From GCA-003244245 sp035997545 (lineage in GTDB: Bacteria; Actinomycetota; Actinomycetes; Mycobacteriales; Pseudonocardiaceae), in the NCBI GenBank assembly GCA_035997545.1, contig DASYIL010000242.1, forward strand, positions 1 through 26,133: DNA of 26,133 nt. Direction: 5' to 3'. This document shows, piece after piece, positions 24,523 through 26,133 of the stretch. Position 1 is the stretch's first letter. Each line of letters starts with the position of its first letter. A model generated the notes under the pieces. The model was not told the DNA's origin and made no database searches. It saw only the letters and a list, made by a program, of their open reading frames with translations. The translations under genes and the position numbers were made by a program.

Positions 24523-24570
24523 CTGTCGACGACCTGCTGACCGCACACGGGATTGCGGTGCTATGTCCGG

Positions 24571-24582
24571 GAAGTCCTGTTA
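24571..24582. repeat. Left copy of 12-bp direct repeat GAAGTCCTGTTA
   Basis: GAAGTCCTGTTA is repeated perfectly at 25453-25464. Extending by two bases on each side, 14 of 16 positions match. The two copies flank the STAS-HATPase gene, so the unit could be a shared regulatory site or the scar of an insertion. Confidence 0.45.
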
Positions 24583-24677
24583 TCGGGCTGCGGTGCTTAC
24601 ACCGACTGGGGCACTTGCGCCGAGTCGTAAACTGATTGTGCAGGTCTCGGCACAGTCCGTAGGCAGCGGGGGGGACG

Positions 24678-25445
24678 ATGGATTCCGCACTTGATATAGC
24701 GGTCTATCGTCACGGGCAGGCGGTCGTGGTGCACCCGCGGGGGTCGCTCACGGTGCGCACCGCGGCGGAAGTGCGCAGGGTGCTAGCGAAGGAACTGCTC
24801 GACCACGGCCGCGTCGTGGTCGACCTTGATGGGCTTCGCCTGGGTCGAGCGTCGTGCGTGATGATTTTCCCTGCGGTGCTGACCCAATGTGGCGGCTGGC
24901 CGTTCGCGAAGGTCGCGCTGTGCCGACCCGACGAGGACATGGCCGAGGCGCTGGCAGCCCGCAATGTGTCGACTTTGGTGCCGGTCTATCACCTGCGGCT
25001 GGAGGCCGAGGCCGCGATTGACTGGCGGCCTGCGGTGGTGCGGGTGCGGGTGCAATTGCCCTGCGACGTTGGCACCCCGGCTGCCGCCCGCCGGCTGGTC
25101 CAGGAGATGTGTCCACTGTGGCAGGTCGACGACCGGTTGCAGGAGACCGCTCAATTTGTAGTAGGCGAGTTGGTGGCCAACGCGATTGAACACGCGTGCA
25201 CCGGTGTCGGGTTGACTCTGGAGCACGGTCCGCGCGGGCTGCGGGTGGCAGTGCGGGATGCCTCCCCGGTCGGGTTCCCCCGACCGGTGGAGCGCTCGAC
25301 CGACCCGCAGGGGCGGGTGCGCGGTCGGGGCCTTGAACTGGTGGAGAGCCTCACCATGGCATGGGGTGTCGACGTCCAGCCTGACGGCAACACCGTGTGG
25401 GCTGAGATGACCAGCAACGGTGCGCCTGTCCGGCAGCGGACGTGA
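24678..25445 (+). CDS. STAS-like plus HATPase anti-sigma/switch kinase-type protein
   Basis: A 255-residue two-domain protein. The N-terminal half (1-112) has a STAS-like fold (VVVHPRGSLTVRTAAEVRRVL, VVVDLDGLRLGRASCVM), but the DSxG phosphorylation motif is not preserved (GRASC instead). The C-terminal half is a GHKL ATPase of the RsbW/SpoIIAB type: N-box ELVANAIEHA (164-173) with Asn168, Asp194 in AVRDAS and G-box RGRGLELVESL (215-225). Such domains bind ATP and phosphorylate STAS antagonists or bind sigma factors. ATG 24678 follows a GGGGGGG tract. It is divergent from the STAS gene and flanked by 12-bp repeats. Confidence 0.85.
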   Translation: MDSALDIAVYRHGQAVVVHPRGSLTVRTAAEVRRVLAKELLDHGRVVVDLDGLRLGRASCVMIFPAVLTQCGGWPFAKVALCRPDEDMAEALAARNVSTLVPVYHLRLEAEAAIDWRPAVVRVRVQLPCDVGTPAAARRLVQEMCPLWQVDDRLQETAQFVVGELVANAIEHACTGVGLTLEHGPRGLRVAVRDASPVGFPRPVERSTDPQGRVRGRGLELVESLTMAWGVDVQPDGNTVWAEMTSNGAPVRQRT

Positions 25446-25452
25446 TTTACGT

Positions 25453-25464
25453 GAAGTCCTGTTA
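25453..25464. repeat. Right copy of 12-bp direct repeat GAAGTCCTGTTA
   Basis: This is the partner of the copy at 24571-24582. It lies 8 bp after the STAS-HATPase stop codon, in the 84-bp convergent gap before the DUF1338 gene, where no clear terminator hairpin is visible. Confidence 0.45.
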
Positions 25465-25529
25465 GCTGAGAATGGTGTCGCGGTTTTGGGTTCGGCCGGC
25501 CCGGTGGACTCCGTCTGCGCGCGGTCTCG

Positions 25530-26129
25530 TTAGACATCGTGGTGCCGGCGCTGCCCTGCGCGCTGACGGTGGGCGGTCATGCGGAAGATGCCTTGGGCAT
25601 TGCCGGCATCGAAGGTGAGGTCGAGCCCGCCGTCGGGCCGCAAGTCGCGGGTGATGAACTCGAAGAATGACCCGGGGACCTCGCGGGCGATGCTGGTCCC
25701 GTCGGCATCCCGGAACCGGCGCACGACCGGATCGGCCCGCAGCGCCGTCTGGCGGACCCGCCCGCTGCGGGACCGCTCAACCGTGTCCTTCAGGTACCAG
25801 CCGACCCTGTCCTTCAGGGGCCAGTCGTGGTTCTCCAGGGGCCGGCGCAGCGCCTCGGCCAGCGCCTCGACGTCGGGGACCCGGTCCGTGGCGTGATTGA
25901 AGGCGTTGCCCTCGGTCGCGATCCAGGCCATCTCGGCTGAATGACGGAGCAAAGTGTCGTAGTCGTCGAGCCGTGGGTCGGGATGGTGGCGCCCGAAGCA
26001 CGACGCCAGCATCGGGATCAGGCGCGCCGCGTCGTCCAGTGTCACCCAACCCCGGCCGGCTAGGTCGTCGAGCAGCGCCAGAGCCTGGTCATCGAGAGAA
26101 TCCACCGAATCGCCGACTGTTCGGGTCAC
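25530..26129 (-). CDS. DUF1338 (2-oxoadipate dioxygenase/decarboxylase-like) protein, possibly 5'-incomplete
   Basis: At least 199 residues, from GTG 26129, just inside the window edge; the frame is open to the last base, so the true start may lie outside. Family features are GNAFNHATDRVPDVEAL, with a metal-type His in NHAT, RQTALRADPVVRRFRDADG, and EVPGSFFEFITRDL, where Glu is the expected metal ligand, followed by DAGNAQGIF near the C-terminus. DUF1338 enzymes related to YdcJ/HglS are vicinal-oxygen-chelate iron enzymes that convert 2-oxoadipate to 2-hydroxyglutarate. Here the N-terminal half is shorter than usual, so the substrate is uncertain. It is convergent with the STAS-HATPase gene. 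Confidence 0.75.
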   Translation of the reverse strand: MTRTVGDSVDSLDDQALALLDDLAGRGWVTLDDAARLIPMLASCFGRHHPDPRLDDYDTLLRHSAEMAWIATEGNAFNHATDRVPDVEALAEALRRPLENHDWPLKDRVGWYLKDTVERSRSGRVRQTALRADPVVRRFRDADGTSIAREVPGSFFEFITRDLRPDGGLDLTFDAGNAQGIFRMTAHRQRAGQRRHHDV

Positions 26130-26133
26130 GGCC

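Noticed and set aside
1..26133. tRNA, rRNA, CRISPR arrays, insertion sequences or phage genes
   Set aside because: None could be recognised by reading; no transposase or integrase motifs appear in the translated frames.

Overview
The DNA is high in GC. Third codon positions favour G/C, GTG starts are frequent, and starts carry strong GGAGG-type ribosome sites. The gene content fits an actinomycete, possibly Pseudonocardiaceae-like: an enediyne PKS, STAS/anti-sigma switch proteins, HxlR and DinB/SCP2-type proteins, DUF899 and a mycothiol-type isomerase fold. The genus is inference; nothing here fixes it.

Central to the window (about 10.8-20.7 kb, minus strand) is a compact enediyne polyketide core operon in the order unbL, unbV, unbU, pksE, TEBC. 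Its stop and start codons overlap or nearly touch, and an AraC-type regulator gene follows 41 bp later. The 1876-residue PKS keeps its ketosynthase, acyltransferase, carrier protein, ketoreductase, dehydratase and C-terminal phosphopantetheinyl transferase signatures, so it should be active. Upstream of unbL is a 0.45-kb gap holding an 11-bp-periodic TCAAC array, which looks like a SARP-type binding site, and a perfect tandem 11-mer.

To the left (0.7-9.7 kb) lie two further minus-strand operons rich in sulfur and one-carbon enzymes. Operon A runs methyltransferase, SufS-like cysteine desulfurase, second methyltransferase, DUF899 thioredoxin-fold protein. Operon B runs an uncharacterised HDVFGH-motif protein that may bind metal, a Cys/Met-metabolism PLP lyase/synthase, and a homocysteine S-methyltransferase. 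An HxlR regulator and a plus-strand adenosine deaminase-family gene sit between them. Together these could supply sulfide or methanethiol, use SAM, and recycle the homocysteine and adenosine left by methyl transfer. Next to an enediyne PKS this suggests a sulfur-bearing (for example polysulfide-trigger) enediyne, but that is a hypothesis. A perfect 11-bp terminator hairpin at 681-710 separates operon A from a small plus-strand gene. The far left edge is the 3' end of a beta-propeller-like gene.

To the right (21.2-26.1 kb) the content looks more like general genome: a small hypothetical protein, a MetE-C-like methionine synthase homologue, a DinB/MDMPI-SCP2 protein, a STAS antagonist with a minisatellite-encoded N-terminus, a STAS-HATPase anti-sigma-type protein, and a DUF1338 protein reaching the window edge. 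The right border of the cluster is probably near 21 kb. No tRNA, rRNA, CRISPR or intact insertion sequence was seen.
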